From the NCBI GenBank assembly GCA_012519525.1, contig JAAYQB010000133.1, positions 1-14,462 on the forward strand: a stretch of 14,462 nt of DNA. The letters are read 5' to 3'. Source of the DNA: Bacteroidales bacterium (GTDB lineage: Bacteria; Bacteroidota; Bacteroidia; Bacteroidales; WCHB1-69). The notes beneath the pieces were generated by a model. The model ran no database searches, had not been told where the DNA came from, and saw only the letters and a program-made list of their open reading frames with translations. Of this stretch, positions 7,224-14,462 are shown piece after piece (the first letter of the stretch is position 1; the number at the start of each line of letters is the position of its first letter). Made by a program: the position numbers and the translations under genes.

Positions 7224-7238
7224 CAGAAAAAAAATAAT

Positions 7239-9020
7239 ATGGCGAAAGAGATAAAATTCAGTTTGTTATACAGAGATATGTGGCAGTCTTCTGGTAAATA
7301 TGTGCCACGAGTTGATCAATTAGTTCAAATTGCACCTGTAATTGTAGATATGGGATGTTTTGCTCGTATAGAAACCAATGGCGGCGCTTTCGAGCAAGTG
7401 AATTTACTTTATGGCGAAAACCCAAATACAGCTGTTAGACAATGGACAAAAGCTTTTAACGATGCCGGAATTCAAACTCATATGCTTGAGCGAGCTTTAA
7501 ATGGATTACGCATGTATCCTGTCCCGGCAGACGTAAGACAGCTTATGCCAAAAGTGAAAAAAGCACAAGGAGTTGATATTATGCGCTCTTTTTGCGGACT
7601 AAATGACCATAGAAATTTAGAATTATCTGTAAAATATGCAAAAGAAGCAGGAATGATTTCTCAAGCAGCACTTAGCATTACTCACTCTGCTATTCACACT
7701 GTTGAATATTTTATGCAGATAGTGGATAAATTGGTAGAATATGGTGCTGACGAAATTGCATTAAAAGATATGGCAGGCGTAGGGCGTCCTGTTGCCTTAG
7801 GAAAATTAGTAAAAGAAATCAAAACAAAATATCCTCATATTATTGTTCAATATCACGGACATTCAGGACCGGGATTTTCAGTAGCTTCTATGTTAGAAGT
7901 TGCGAAAAATGGTGTTGACTATATTGATGTTGCTATGGAACCTCTATCATGGGGTATGGTACATCCCGATGTAATTACCATACAAGCAATGTTGAGAGAA
8001 GCAGGATTTTTAGTTCCCGACATTAATATGGAAGCTTATATGGAAGCACGTCATTTGACACAAACATTTATTGACGACTTTTTAGGTTATTTTATTAATG
8101 ATAAAAATAAAATCATGACCTCTTTATTGGTAGGCTGTGGATTACCGGGCGGTATGATGGGTTCGATGATGGCCGATTTAACAGGAATGCACGGAGCAAT
8201 CAATATGGCATTGAAACAAAACAACAAGCCTGAAGTAACTTTAGATAACCTTTTAGTACAATTGTTTCAAGAAGTAGAATATGTATGGCCCAAATTAGGC
8301 TATCCACCTTTAGTAACCCCATTTAGTCAATATGTTAAAAATATTGCATTGATGAATATTTTTGCACTTGCAAAAGGAGAAAAACGTTTCTCAACAATTG
8401 ATAAAGATAGCTGGAACATGATACTCGGTAAAACAGGAAATCTTCCGGGACCTCTTGCACCGGAAATTATCGAATTGGCGAAAGAAAAAGGTATGGAATT
8501 TTACACAGCTAATCCTCAAGATGCATTTCCTAATGCACTCGATACTTACCGAAAAGAAATGATTGACAACAATTGGGATTTCGGACAAGACGATGAAGAA
8601 TTGTTTGAATTAGCAATGCACGACAGGCAATACCGTGATTATAAATCGGGAATTGCAAAAAAACGTTTTGAAGAAGAATTGCAGAGAGCTAAAGATGAAG
8701 CACAAGTTGTTGTTGCAGCACCTGTAGTTACGAAAGAAGAAGCCGAAAAGAAAGTGTTGAATTACATAAGCGAAAAATATCCCAATGCGAAACCTGTAGT
8801 TGCACCCGTCGGCGGTACAATTTTATGGGAAGTAGATTATGAAAAATCAACGCCACCGGCACCGGGTAAAAAATATAAAGAAAATGATGTGATTGCAATT
8901 ATTCAAACATACTATGGCAATGTAGAAGTACCTGTGTTAAATGCAGGAAAACTAATTGACTCTCGTGTTCCTCAAGGTGGAAGAGTGAGAAAGGGAGACA
9001 TAATTGCTTGGGTGGAATAA
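7239..9020 (+). CDS. Biotin-dependent carboxyltransferase subunit (oxaloacetate decarboxylase alpha / pyruvate carboxylase subunit B type) with degenerate biotinyl domain
   Basis: A 593-residue protein that moves CO2 between biotin and an oxo-acid such as oxaloacetate/pyruvate. The N-terminal TIM barrel (about 1-290) has the metal-site residues of the family: D13 in YRDMWQSS, K176 in LKDMAG (the lysine that is carbamylated in relatives), and H206 and H208 in YHGHSGPG. The conserved carboxylase domain follows (about 300-470, with MMGSM, FSQYVKNIA, TGNLPGP). Residues 475-505 form a charged linker. The C-terminal domain (about 518-593) has the fold pattern of a biotinyl/lipoyl domain, but the EAMKM biotinylation motif is replaced by QTYYG (556-560), putting Y559 where the lysine should be. 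A separate biotin carrier must therefore serve it. The ATG at 7239 fits the promoter better than an upstream TTG at 7221. pyrC follows after 12 nt. The exact substrate cannot be read from sequence. Confidence 0.9.
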   Translation: MAKEIKFSLLYRDMWQSSGKYVPRVDQLVQIAPVIVDMGCFARIETNGGAFEQVNLLYGENPNTAVRQWTKAFNDAGIQTHMLERALNGLRMYPVPADVRQLMPKVKKAQGVDIMRSFCGLNDHRNLELSVKYAKEAGMISQAALSITHSAIHTVEYFMQIVDKLVEYGADEIALKDMAGVGRPVALGKLVKEIKTKYPHIIVQYHGHSGPGFSVASMLEVAKNGVDYIDVAMEPLSWGMVHPDVITIQAMLREAGFLVPDINMEAYMEARHLTQTFIDDFLGYFINDKNKIMTSLLVGCGLPGGMMGSMMADLTGMHGAINMALKQNNKPEVTLDNLLVQLFQEVEYVWPKLGYPPLVTPFSQYVKNIALMNIFALAKGEKRFSTIDKDSWNMILGKTGNLPGPLAPEIIELAKEKGMEFYTANPQDAFPNALDTYRKEMIDNNWDFGQDDEELFELAMHDRQYRDYKSGIAKKRFEEELQRAKDEAQVVVAAPVVTKEEAEKKVLNYISEKYPNAKPVVAPVGGTILWEVDYEKSTPPAPGKKYKENDVIAIIQTYYGNVEVPVLNAGKLIDSRVPQGGRVRKGDIIAWVE

Positions 9021-9032
9021 AAGCATATTACA

Positions 9033-10385
9033 ATGGCTTCCAATAATAATTATTTCATTTATAATGCATTTATTATCAATGAAGGGAAAATTTTTCGTGG
9101 CGATGTACTAATTCAAAAAGGAAAAATTACGGAAGTTTTTAAAGAACGCTCTGCCATTGCCGATGTATGCATAGATAATGATACGGTATTTATTGATGCT
9201 ACAGACTTATATTTGATGCCGGGAGTAATTGATACTCACGTTCATTTCCGAGAACCGGGCTTGACACACAAAGCAACATTTTTATCGGAAAGTAAAGCTG
9301 CAATAGCAGGAGGTGTTACCTCTGTTATGGATATGCCTAATACGATACCGCAAACGATTACCATAGCAGATTGGAAAGAAAAAGTAGAATTAGCTAAAGA
9401 TAAAATGTTTACCAATTATGCGTTTTATATAGCTGCAACTAATTCTAATATAGATGAAATTAAAGCGATAGACAGTAAAAAAGTTGGCGGAATTAAATTG
9501 TTTTTAGGCTCATCTACGGGAAATATGCTGTTGAATAATGATGCTGTACTTGAACAACTTTTACAGCTGAAGACCGTACCGATAGTAGTGCATAGCGAAG
9601 ACGAAAGTATTATAAAAGCGAACACTGAAAAAATGACAGCTATTTACGGCGAAAATATTCCAATCGAAAAACATCCTGAAATTCGTTCGGAGGAAGCATG
9701 TTTGCTATCGTCTGAAAAAATTATAAAATTAGCTCGGCAATATCACTCTAAAGTGCATATTTTGCATATTAGTACAGCAAAAGAATTGGCGTTATTTTCA
9801 AAAACATACGCTAATATCAGCGGAGAAATATGTGTAGCTTATTTGTATTTCGATGATTCGATGTATCGGCAATTGGGAACGAAAATGAAATGCAATCCGG
9901 CATTTAAAAAGGTAGAAGATAGAAATGAACTTATTGAGGCTCTTTCTGATGGACGAATACTAACCGTTGCGTCCGATCATGCACCTCATACTTTGGAAGA
10001 AAAAAATAATTCCTATTTAAAAGCACCATCGGGACTTCCTATGGTACAGCATATTTTACCTTTGATGTTAGAACTTTATCATCAAAAGCAAATTAAACTA
10101 CAAACGATTGTAGAGAAAATGTGCCATGCACCTGCTCGCTTGTTTCAAATAGAAAAAAGAGGATTTATTAAAGAGGATTATTATGCCGATTTAGTACTCG
10201 TGAATATGAATCAATCGTCTACTATTACTACCGACTCATTATTCTATCAATGCGCTTGGTCGCCTTTCGAAAATAAAAAATTGCATACAACTATTGAAAA
10301 AACTTTCGTTAATGGTGTATTAGCTTATGATAATGGAAAATTTATAACAAAGCCGACAGGAAAACCATTATATTTTAATAGATGA
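9033..10385 (+). CDS. pyrC: Dihydroorotase
   Basis: A 450-residue type I dihydroorotase, which cyclises carbamoyl-aspartate to dihydroorotate in de novo pyrimidine synthesis. The amidohydrolase metal site is complete: H69 and H71 (DTHVHFREPG), K155 (GIKLFLGSSTGNM), H187 (VVHSEDE), H245 (LHIST) and D315 (ASDHAPH). The substrate loop contains R73 after the HxH motif. One deviation: where many relatives have two histidines in the strand following the HIST motif, this protein reads ICVAYLYF (266-273); these are not direct metal ligands. It lies 12 nt behind the carboxyltransferase gene and overlaps the next gene by 4 nt (ATGA), so it is part of an operon. A non-catalytic homologue or another cyclic amidohydrolase is unlikely given the intact ligands. 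No other pyrimidine gene is in the window. Confidence 0.95.
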   Translation: MASNNNYFIYNAFIINEGKIFRGDVLIQKGKITEVFKERSAIADVCIDNDTVFIDATDLYLMPGVIDTHVHFREPGLTHKATFLSESKAAIAGGVTSVMDMPNTIPQTITIADWKEKVELAKDKMFTNYAFYIAATNSNIDEIKAIDSKKVGGIKLFLGSSTGNMLLNNDAVLEQLLQLKTVPIVVHSEDESIIKANTEKMTAIYGENIPIEKHPEIRSEEACLLSSEKIIKLARQYHSKVHILHISTAKELALFSKTYANISGEICVAYLYFDDSMYRQLGTKMKCNPAFKKVEDRNELIEALSDGRILTVASDHAPHTLEEKNNSYLKAPSGLPMVQHILPLMLELYHQKQIKLQTIVEKMCHAPARLFQIEKRGFIKEDYYADLVLVNMNQSSTITTDSLFYQCAWSPFENKKLHTTIEKTFVNGVLAYDNGKFITKPTGKPLYFNR

Positions 10386-10816
10386 AACATAAGGTATTTA
10401 TAGGGTGCATATTTTTTTGCTTTTTGGCTTGTACAAGGCAATATGAAAGTACGGCACCTAAAGATTTAATCAGTCAAAAAGAAATAGAAGAAGTATTGGT
10501 TGATGTTTATGTGTTGGAAGCGGCTGTTCGTACATGTACGTTAAGCAATCAAACCGATAGTTTAAACCTTTGGACTTCACAGCAAATGAATGCTATATTA
10601 AAAAAAAGAAATATAACATATCAGCAATTTCTGAATAGTTATTATTATTATATGGGACATGAAGAATCGGCTCAAAAAATTATGGAGAATGTTGTTAATC
10701 AGTTGATAAAAGAAGAAACAACAGCTATGTTAAGAATACAAAAATTAAATAAAGATACGGCAGTTGATTTAAAAGCCATCGGAAACGATGTTGTAACTGT
10801 AAAAATTAAAAAATAA
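10382..10816 (+). CDS. DUF4296 family lipoprotein
   Basis: A 144-residue protein with a lipoprotein signal peptide: lipobox FLAC with C17 as the lipidated cysteine. The mature part is mainly helical. It starts with the KDLISQKEIEEVLVDVYVLEAA segment (residues about 27-48), has an NSYYYYMGHEE segment near 85-95, and ends in a lysine-rich tail. This pattern matches DUF4296 proteins of Bacteroidota, which have no known biochemical role. The start codon overlaps the pyrC stop (ATGA), indicating coupled translation; linkage with dihydroorotase is, from memory, frequent in the phylum. The product should sit at the periplasmic or outer-membrane face, which makes its pairing with a cytosolic pyrimidine enzyme puzzling. 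The DUF assignment rests on recall and pattern. Confidence 0.8.
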   Translation: MKHKVFIGCIFFCFLACTRQYESTAPKDLISQKEIEEVLVDVYVLEAAVRTCTLSNQTDSLNLWTSQQMNAILKKRNITYQQFLNSYYYYMGHEESAQKIMENVVNQLIKEETTAMLRIQKLNKDTAVDLKAIGNDVVTVKIKK

Positions 10817-10822
10817 GATAGT

Positions 10823-11962
10823 ATGCGTAAAATACAAATGGTTGATTTGCAAAAGCAATATCAAAATATTAAAGAAGAAGTAGATAGTGCAATACAAGAA
10901 GTAATCAATAATTGTACTTTCATTAATGGACCCAGTGTTAAACAATTTCAAGCCAATCTCGAAAAATACCTTCACGTAAAACATGTTATTCCATGTGGAA
11001 ACGGAACTGACGGATTGCAAGTATCGTTAATGGCATTGGATTTACAGCCCGGCGACGAAGTTATTACGACTACTTTTACTTTCATCGCTACGGCAGAAGT
11101 GATTGCACTTCTAAAACTTACCCCCGTATTAGTTGATGTTGACCCCGATACGTTTAACATTAGCATTTCGGCTGTTGAAAAAGCCGTTACAAACAAAACA
11201 AAAGCGATTATTCCCGTTCATTTGTTTGGACAATGTGTTGATATGGAGTCGCTGATGAAAATAGCTGAAAAACATAATTTGCATATTGTCGAAGATGCTT
11301 GTCAGGCGATAGGAGCGGACTATCATTTTTCAAATGGAGAAGTTAAAAAAGCCGGAACTATGGGTATTATTGGCTGTACTTCTTTTTTCCCGTCTAAAAA
11401 CTTAGGATGTTATGGAGATGGAGGTGCTGTTTTTACAAACGACGATATACTTGCGAAAAAACTGAGAGGAATTGTAAATCATGGGATGTTTGTTCGTTAT
11501 TATCACGATATAGTGGGAGTTAATTCACGTTTAGACAGCATTCAAGCAGCTATTTTAGATGTGAAATTAAAACGTTTGGACGATTATATCAAAAGACGCA
11601 ATGCGGCAGCATCTTTTTACAATCAAGTGTTTGCCAATCATGAGAATATAGTAATTCCACAACGACATAAAAAAAGCACACATGTATTTCATCAATACAC
11701 TTTGGTGCTTAAAAATGTTGATAGAGACAAGGTGGTTGCCTATATGAAAGAGCAAGAAATTCCTGTAATGATATATTATCCCGTTCCTTTGCATTTGCAA
11801 AAAGCCTATGAATATTTATCGTATAAAAAAGGCGACCTTCCTGTTAGTGAGGCTTTTTCCGAAAGTGTTATTTCATTGCCTATGCACACTGAATTAGACG
11901 ACGAACAATTAAATTATATTACATCTCATCTTTTGAAAGCAATTAGTCTATCAAAAAAATAA
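10823..11962 (+). CDS. DegT/DnrJ/EryC1/StrS-family PLP sugar aminotransferase
   Basis: A 379-residue pyridoxal-phosphate enzyme that aminates a keto-sugar nucleotide. Visible motifs: CGNGTDGLQ (58-66, cofactor phosphate binding), VEDACQA (156-162, with D158 contacting the pyridine ring), FFPSKNLGCYGDGGA (188-202) with K192 as the Schiff-base lysine, and VGVNSRLDSIQAAIL (231-245), which completes the dimer active site. The last two closely resemble WlbE/WbpE-type enzymes that aminate UDP-2-acetamido-3-oxo-glucuronate, so a role in making a diamino sugar for surface polysaccharide is plausible; the exact sugar is inference. None of the partner dehydrogenases or acetyltransferases of that pathway is adjacent. 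It follows the DUF4296 gene after 6 nt and precedes the flavin oxidoreductase by 11 nt, and is probably co-transcribed with both. Confidence 0.92.
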   Translation: MRKIQMVDLQKQYQNIKEEVDSAIQEVINNCTFINGPSVKQFQANLEKYLHVKHVIPCGNGTDGLQVSLMALDLQPGDEVITTTFTFIATAEVIALLKLTPVLVDVDPDTFNISISAVEKAVTNKTKAIIPVHLFGQCVDMESLMKIAEKHNLHIVEDACQAIGADYHFSNGEVKKAGTMGIIGCTSFFPSKNLGCYGDGGAVFTNDDILAKKLRGIVNHGMFVRYYHDIVGVNSRLDSIQAAILDVKLKRLDDYIKRRNAAASFYNQVFANHENIVIPQRHKKSTHVFHQYTLVLKNVDRDKVVAYMKEQEIPVMIYYPVPLHLQKAYEYLSYKKGDLPVSEAFSESVISLPMHTELDDEQLNYITSHLLKAISLSKK

Positions 11963-11973
11963 ATAAAGCAAAA

Positions 11974-13197
11974 ATGAGCGATATATTATTTTCACCTTAT
12001 CAATTAGGTCCGATAACATTAAGAAATAGAACAATACGTTCGGCAGCTTTCGAAAATATGTGTTATGACAATAAACCCTCGCAAGATTTATTCGATTATC
12101 ATGTGCGAGTTGCCAAAGGTGGAGTAGGGATGACAACCGTAGCTTATGCGGCTGTTTGTCGTAGCGGATTATCTTTTAACGGGCAATTATGGATGCGAGA
12201 AGAGATAGTTCCCGATTTAAAAAAATTAACCGATGCCATTCATCAAGAAGGAGCTAAAGCAGCCATACAATTAGGACATTGCGGTAATATGACACATTAT
12301 TCTACTTGCGGACAAATACCTGTCGGGGCTTCGAATGGGATTAATATTTACTCACCGACTATAGTAAGAGCGTTGAAAGAGAAAGAAATAGAAACGCTTG
12401 TGAAAGATTTCGGAAAATCCGTGCATTTAGCCCGAGAAGCCGGTTTCGATTGTGTGGAAATCCATGCGGGACACGGCTATTTGATTTCTCAATTTCTTTC
12501 GCCTTATACCAATAAACGTAAAGATAAATACGGCGGTTCGCTCGAAAATCGTATGCGTTTTATGAAAATGGTTATCAATGAAGTGATGACTGCTGCCGGC
12601 AACGATATGGCGGTGGTTGTGAAAACCAATATGTACGACGGCTTTAAGAGCGGCATGCAAGTAGATGAATGTATATTGGTTGCTAAAGAGTTAGAAAAAT
12701 TAAAAGTACATGCTTTGGTTTTAACCGCCGGTTTTGTAAGCAGAGCCCCTATGGTTGTGATGCATGGTGCTATGCCGATAAAAACGCTTATCCATTATAT
12801 GAATATTTGGAAATTTTGGTGGCTAAGGTTAGCCCTTCGTGTAGTTGGAAAGATGATGATACCTGCCGTGCCTTTTAAAGAAGTGTATTTTTTAGAAACG
12901 GCAAAGAAATTTAGAGAAGCATTGCAATTACCTTTAATTTATGTCGGAGGATTGGTCTCTCGTAAAAATATGGACGATGTATTGGATGCAGGATTTGAAC
13001 TGTTACAAATGGCTCGTGTGCTTATCAATGACACTGATTTTATTAATAAATTGAAAAACGGATTAGAACGAAGCAATTGTAAACATTCTAATTACTGCAT
13101 TGGACGAATGTATTCCATTGATATGAAATGTCATCAACATGTAGAGAATTTGCCTAAAAAATTACAAAAGGAAATAGCCAAAGCAGAACAAAAATAA
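11974..13197 (+). CDS. NADH:flavin oxidoreductase / Old Yellow Enzyme-like protein
   Basis: A 407-residue FMN-binding TIM barrel of the Old Yellow Enzyme family, expected to reduce an activated C=C bond. Key segments: SPYQLGPITLRNRTIRSA (7-24), IQLGHCG (98-104), HAGHGYLISQFLSPYTN (164-180) with catalytic-pocket H164 and H167, and KYGGSLENRMRF (185-196). GG..S (325-329) and MARVLI (346-351) bind the FMN phosphate. Between strands there is an insertion (about 258-300) with aromatic and hydrophobic residues (WKFWWLRLALRVV) that could touch a membrane or a bulky substrate. The C-terminus carries C369, C375 and C386 in a context like the Fe-S motif of dienoyl-CoA reductase and trimethylamine dehydrogenase, with S372 in place of one cysteine. 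Unlike those enzymes it lacks the extra flavin/NAD domains. A short-chain dehydrogenase follows 23 nt later, suggesting consecutive steps on one substrate. The substrate is unknown. Confidence 0.88.
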   Translation: MSDILFSPYQLGPITLRNRTIRSAAFENMCYDNKPSQDLFDYHVRVAKGGVGMTTVAYAAVCRSGLSFNGQLWMREEIVPDLKKLTDAIHQEGAKAAIQLGHCGNMTHYSTCGQIPVGASNGINIYSPTIVRALKEKEIETLVKDFGKSVHLAREAGFDCVEIHAGHGYLISQFLSPYTNKRKDKYGGSLENRMRFMKMVINEVMTAAGNDMAVVVKTNMYDGFKSGMQVDECILVAKELEKLKVHALVLTAGFVSRAPMVVMHGAMPIKTLIHYMNIWKFWWLRLALRVVGKMMIPAVPFKEVYFLETAKKFREALQLPLIYVGGLVSRKNMDDVLDAGFELLQMARVLINDTDFINKLKNGLERSNCKHSNYCIGRMYSIDMKCHQHVENLPKKLQKEIAKAEQK

Positions 13198-13220
13198 AAA
13201 ATCAATTAAAAAACATCCTA

Positions 13221-14018
13221 ATGGACAAACATAGTTCATATGCTTTAATTACAGGCGGTAGTTCAGGGATAGGCTATTGTTACGCTCGCGAATTAGCCGC
13301 TAAAAACTATCATCTTGTTATCGTAAGCAATGAAGATGAAAAAAATCGGTCCGTTTGTAAAAGTCTTCAACAAGAATTTGCCGTAGACACTATTCCTTTT
13401 TTTATTGACTTAACGCTTCCCAATTCAGCCGAAGATGTTTATCGTTTTTGTATGGAAAGACAGCTAAACATTGAAATATTAATCAATAATGCAGGAATGT
13501 TTTTCTTTGAAGAAGTAGCCGATACTTCTCTTGATTTAAGCAATAAATTTCTGATGCTGAATGTTGTAACGCCTACGCTTTTAGCTACATTGTTTTCCAA
13601 ATATATGCGAGAAAAAAAAGCGGGCTTTATTCTTATAACCGCTTCTGTTACAGCATGGATGCCTTATCCGGGGATAGCACTGTATAGCGCAACAAAACGC
13701 TATTTAAAAAACTTTGCCCGTTCGTTACGCTATGAGTTAAAATCGCATAATGTGAGTGTTACTGTAGTATGTCCCGGTGCTGTTGATACTTCCTTGTATT
13801 CTTTGAATAACAAATACCGAAAATTAGCCCTTCGATTGAGAATAATGATAGATGCAAAGCAATTAGCAGCCAAAGCCGTAAAAGCAATGTTGAATAAAAG
13901 GTTTTTATTAATTCCGGGTTTAATGACCAAAATAAGTGTTTTAGTAGTCATGCTCATTCCGCCTTTTATTATTCATAAAATAAAGCTGTATTTGTGGAAA
14001 AGATTGGGAAGAAATTAA
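13221..14018 (+). CDS. Short-chain dehydrogenase/reductase
   Basis: A 265-residue classical SDR that oxidises or reduces a hydroxyl/keto group using NAD(P)H. Cofactor motif TGGSSGIG (11-18), NNAG (89-92), and catalytic residues S142, Y155 and K159 in the YSATK motif are all present, as is the PG motif (CPGAVDT, 184-190). The C-terminus (about 228-265) is unusual for a soluble SDR: a hydrophobic stretch (about 238-252) followed by a basic tail, resembling membrane-associated SDRs that act on long-chain acyl or sterol-like substrates. Together with the preceding flavin oxidoreductase this suggests reduction of a lipophilic enone or enoyl compound, but that is inference. It is the last gene of the run. 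N35-N37 and following residues after the second strand do not clearly indicate NADH or NADPH preference. Confidence 0.9.
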   Translation: MDKHSSYALITGGSSGIGYCYARELAAKNYHLVIVSNEDEKNRSVCKSLQQEFAVDTIPFFIDLTLPNSAEDVYRFCMERQLNIEILINNAGMFFFEEVADTSLDLSNKFLMLNVVTPTLLATLFSKYMREKKAGFILITASVTAWMPYPGIALYSATKRYLKNFARSLRYELKSHNVSVTVVCPGAVDTSLYSLNNKYRKLALRLRIMIDAKQLAAKAVKAMLNKRFLLIPGLMTKISVLVVMLIPPFIIHKIKLYLWKRLGRN

Positions 14019-14034
14019 AAAAAATAGATTGAAT

Positions 14035-14052
14035 ACAATATAATTGTTTTTT
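14035..14052 (+). terminator. Possible weak intrinsic terminator after the SDR gene
   Basis: A 5-bp stem (ACAAT/ATTGT, 14035-14039 with 14043-14047) and 3-nt loop is followed by a T-run to 14052. The stem is short and AT-rich, so termination would be inefficient. I list it because it is the only hairpin plus T-run between the six-gene run and the next gene. Confidence 0.25.
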
Positions 14053-14085
14053 GATTGGTTATTCAGATGTTGCTGATAGTTAATT

Positions 14086-14093
14086 TAAATTTG
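14086..14093 (+). promoter_or_regulatory. Putative -7 element for the small secreted protein gene
   Basis: TAAATTTG at 14086-14093 matches TAnnTTTG exactly, without a well-placed -33 TTTG. The leader to the ATG at 14137 would be about 37 nt. Confidence 0.4.
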
Positions 14094-14136
14094 AAAAATA
14101 CAAATAGATAAACATAAACATCTAATTCTTATACAC

Positions 14137-14406
14137 ATGAAAAATAAATATCCTATGGGGATCTTATATAAAAAAATAGTTTTTTACAATTGCATGTTGT
14201 TTTTTTTATTTCAATTTTCTATACGTGCAAATTCACAAGTAGTAGAAAGTTTTAATTTAAATAAATTTTCAAAAGATAGTATTAGTCAGTTTATAATACA
14301 GTTTTGGAAAAACACCCATGACATTAATACTGATTTTGAAATAAATAGTCGACCCTTAAAAAGCCAATTTATTTTGTCTTTGTATGAAAATAAGGTTGAA
14401 AATTGA
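14137..14406 (+). CDS. Small secreted protein of unknown function, possibly the 5' part of a frameshifted gene
   Basis: An 89-residue reading frame beginning with a basic segment (KNKYPMGILYKK) and a hydrophobic core (about 14-28), then RANSQ, which looks like a signal peptidase I site. The mature part is only about 55 residues (VVESFNLNKFSKDSIS onward) and I do not recognise it. A promoter-like element 43 nt upstream and the signal peptide support a real gene. The frame stops at TGA 14404-14406, just after a run of four A residues (14399-14402). With one more A, the reading frame would run on without a stop to the end of the window (KLIEIIFEKRAKKM...), so this may be the N-terminus of a longer exported protein interrupted by a frameshift or sequencing error. 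The alternative start at the second methionine (residue 7) would keep the signal peptide. Confidence 0.5.
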   Translation: MKNKYPMGILYKKIVFYNCMLFFLFQFSIRANSQVVESFNLNKFSKDSISQFIIQFWKNTHDINTDFEINSRPLKSQFILSLYENKVEN

Positions 14407-14462
14407 TAGAAATAATTTTTGAAAAAAGAGCAAAAAAGATGATTTCCATTTGTTCATCATCC

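Noticed and set aside
7221..7238. Upstream TTG start extending the carboxyltransferase by 6 residues
   Set aside because: The TTG is part of the TATATTTG promoter element, so it would not be in the transcript; the ATG at 7239 fits.
14438..14461. GATGAT...ATCATC inverted repeat at the right edge
   Set aside because: The arms are 6 bp around a 12-nt loop with no T-run inside the window, and it probably lies in coding sequence if the last gene continues.

Overview
The window is a low-GC, gene-dense piece of chromosome from a member of the Bacteroidota. Four things point there: TAnnTTTG-type -7 promoter elements in front of most transcription units, start codons without Shine-Dalgarno sequences, a DUF4296 lipoprotein directly behind dihydroorotase, and a queuine tRNA-ribosyltransferase without the usual zinc cysteines. 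There are no tRNA or rRNA genes, CRISPR arrays or recognisable insertion sequences.

Left half (about 45-5923), minus strand, read from right to left: an inner-membrane family 2 glycosyltransferase; an ECF sigma factor overlapping it by 10 nt; an OmpA-domain lipoprotein with its own promoter; a XerD-type tyrosine recombinase whose ATG directly follows the lipoprotein stop codon; and a fused restriction-modification protein (nuclease-like N-terminus plus N6-adenine methyltransferase). The last gene looks shortened at its C-terminus and runs straight into a strong hairpin terminator.

Right half (6040-14018), plus strand: tgt is divergent from the glycosyltransferase, and their -7 elements lie only about 23 bp apart. 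A new promoter then starts a tight six-gene run: a carboxyltransferase subunit of the oxaloacetate decarboxylase/pyruvate carboxylase B type, pyrC, a DUF4296 lipoprotein, a DegT-family sugar aminotransferase, an Old Yellow Enzyme-like flavin oxidoreductase and a short-chain dehydrogenase. Gaps between genes run from -4 to 23 nt, so co-transcription is likely. The products mix central metabolism, pyrimidine synthesis, nucleotide-sugar modification and redox chemistry on an unknown substrate. The last gene (14137 on) encodes a small secreted protein that may be the start of a longer, frameshifted reading frame.

No wholly new multi-gene system is evident. The most interesting points are degenerate cofactor or metal sites in otherwise intact enzymes: a biotinyl domain without its lysine, an Fe-S motif with one cysteine replaced, a glycosyltransferase DxD lacking its second acidic residue, and the zinc-less Tgt. 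The truncated restriction-modification gene and the possible frameshift at the right edge are the other two.
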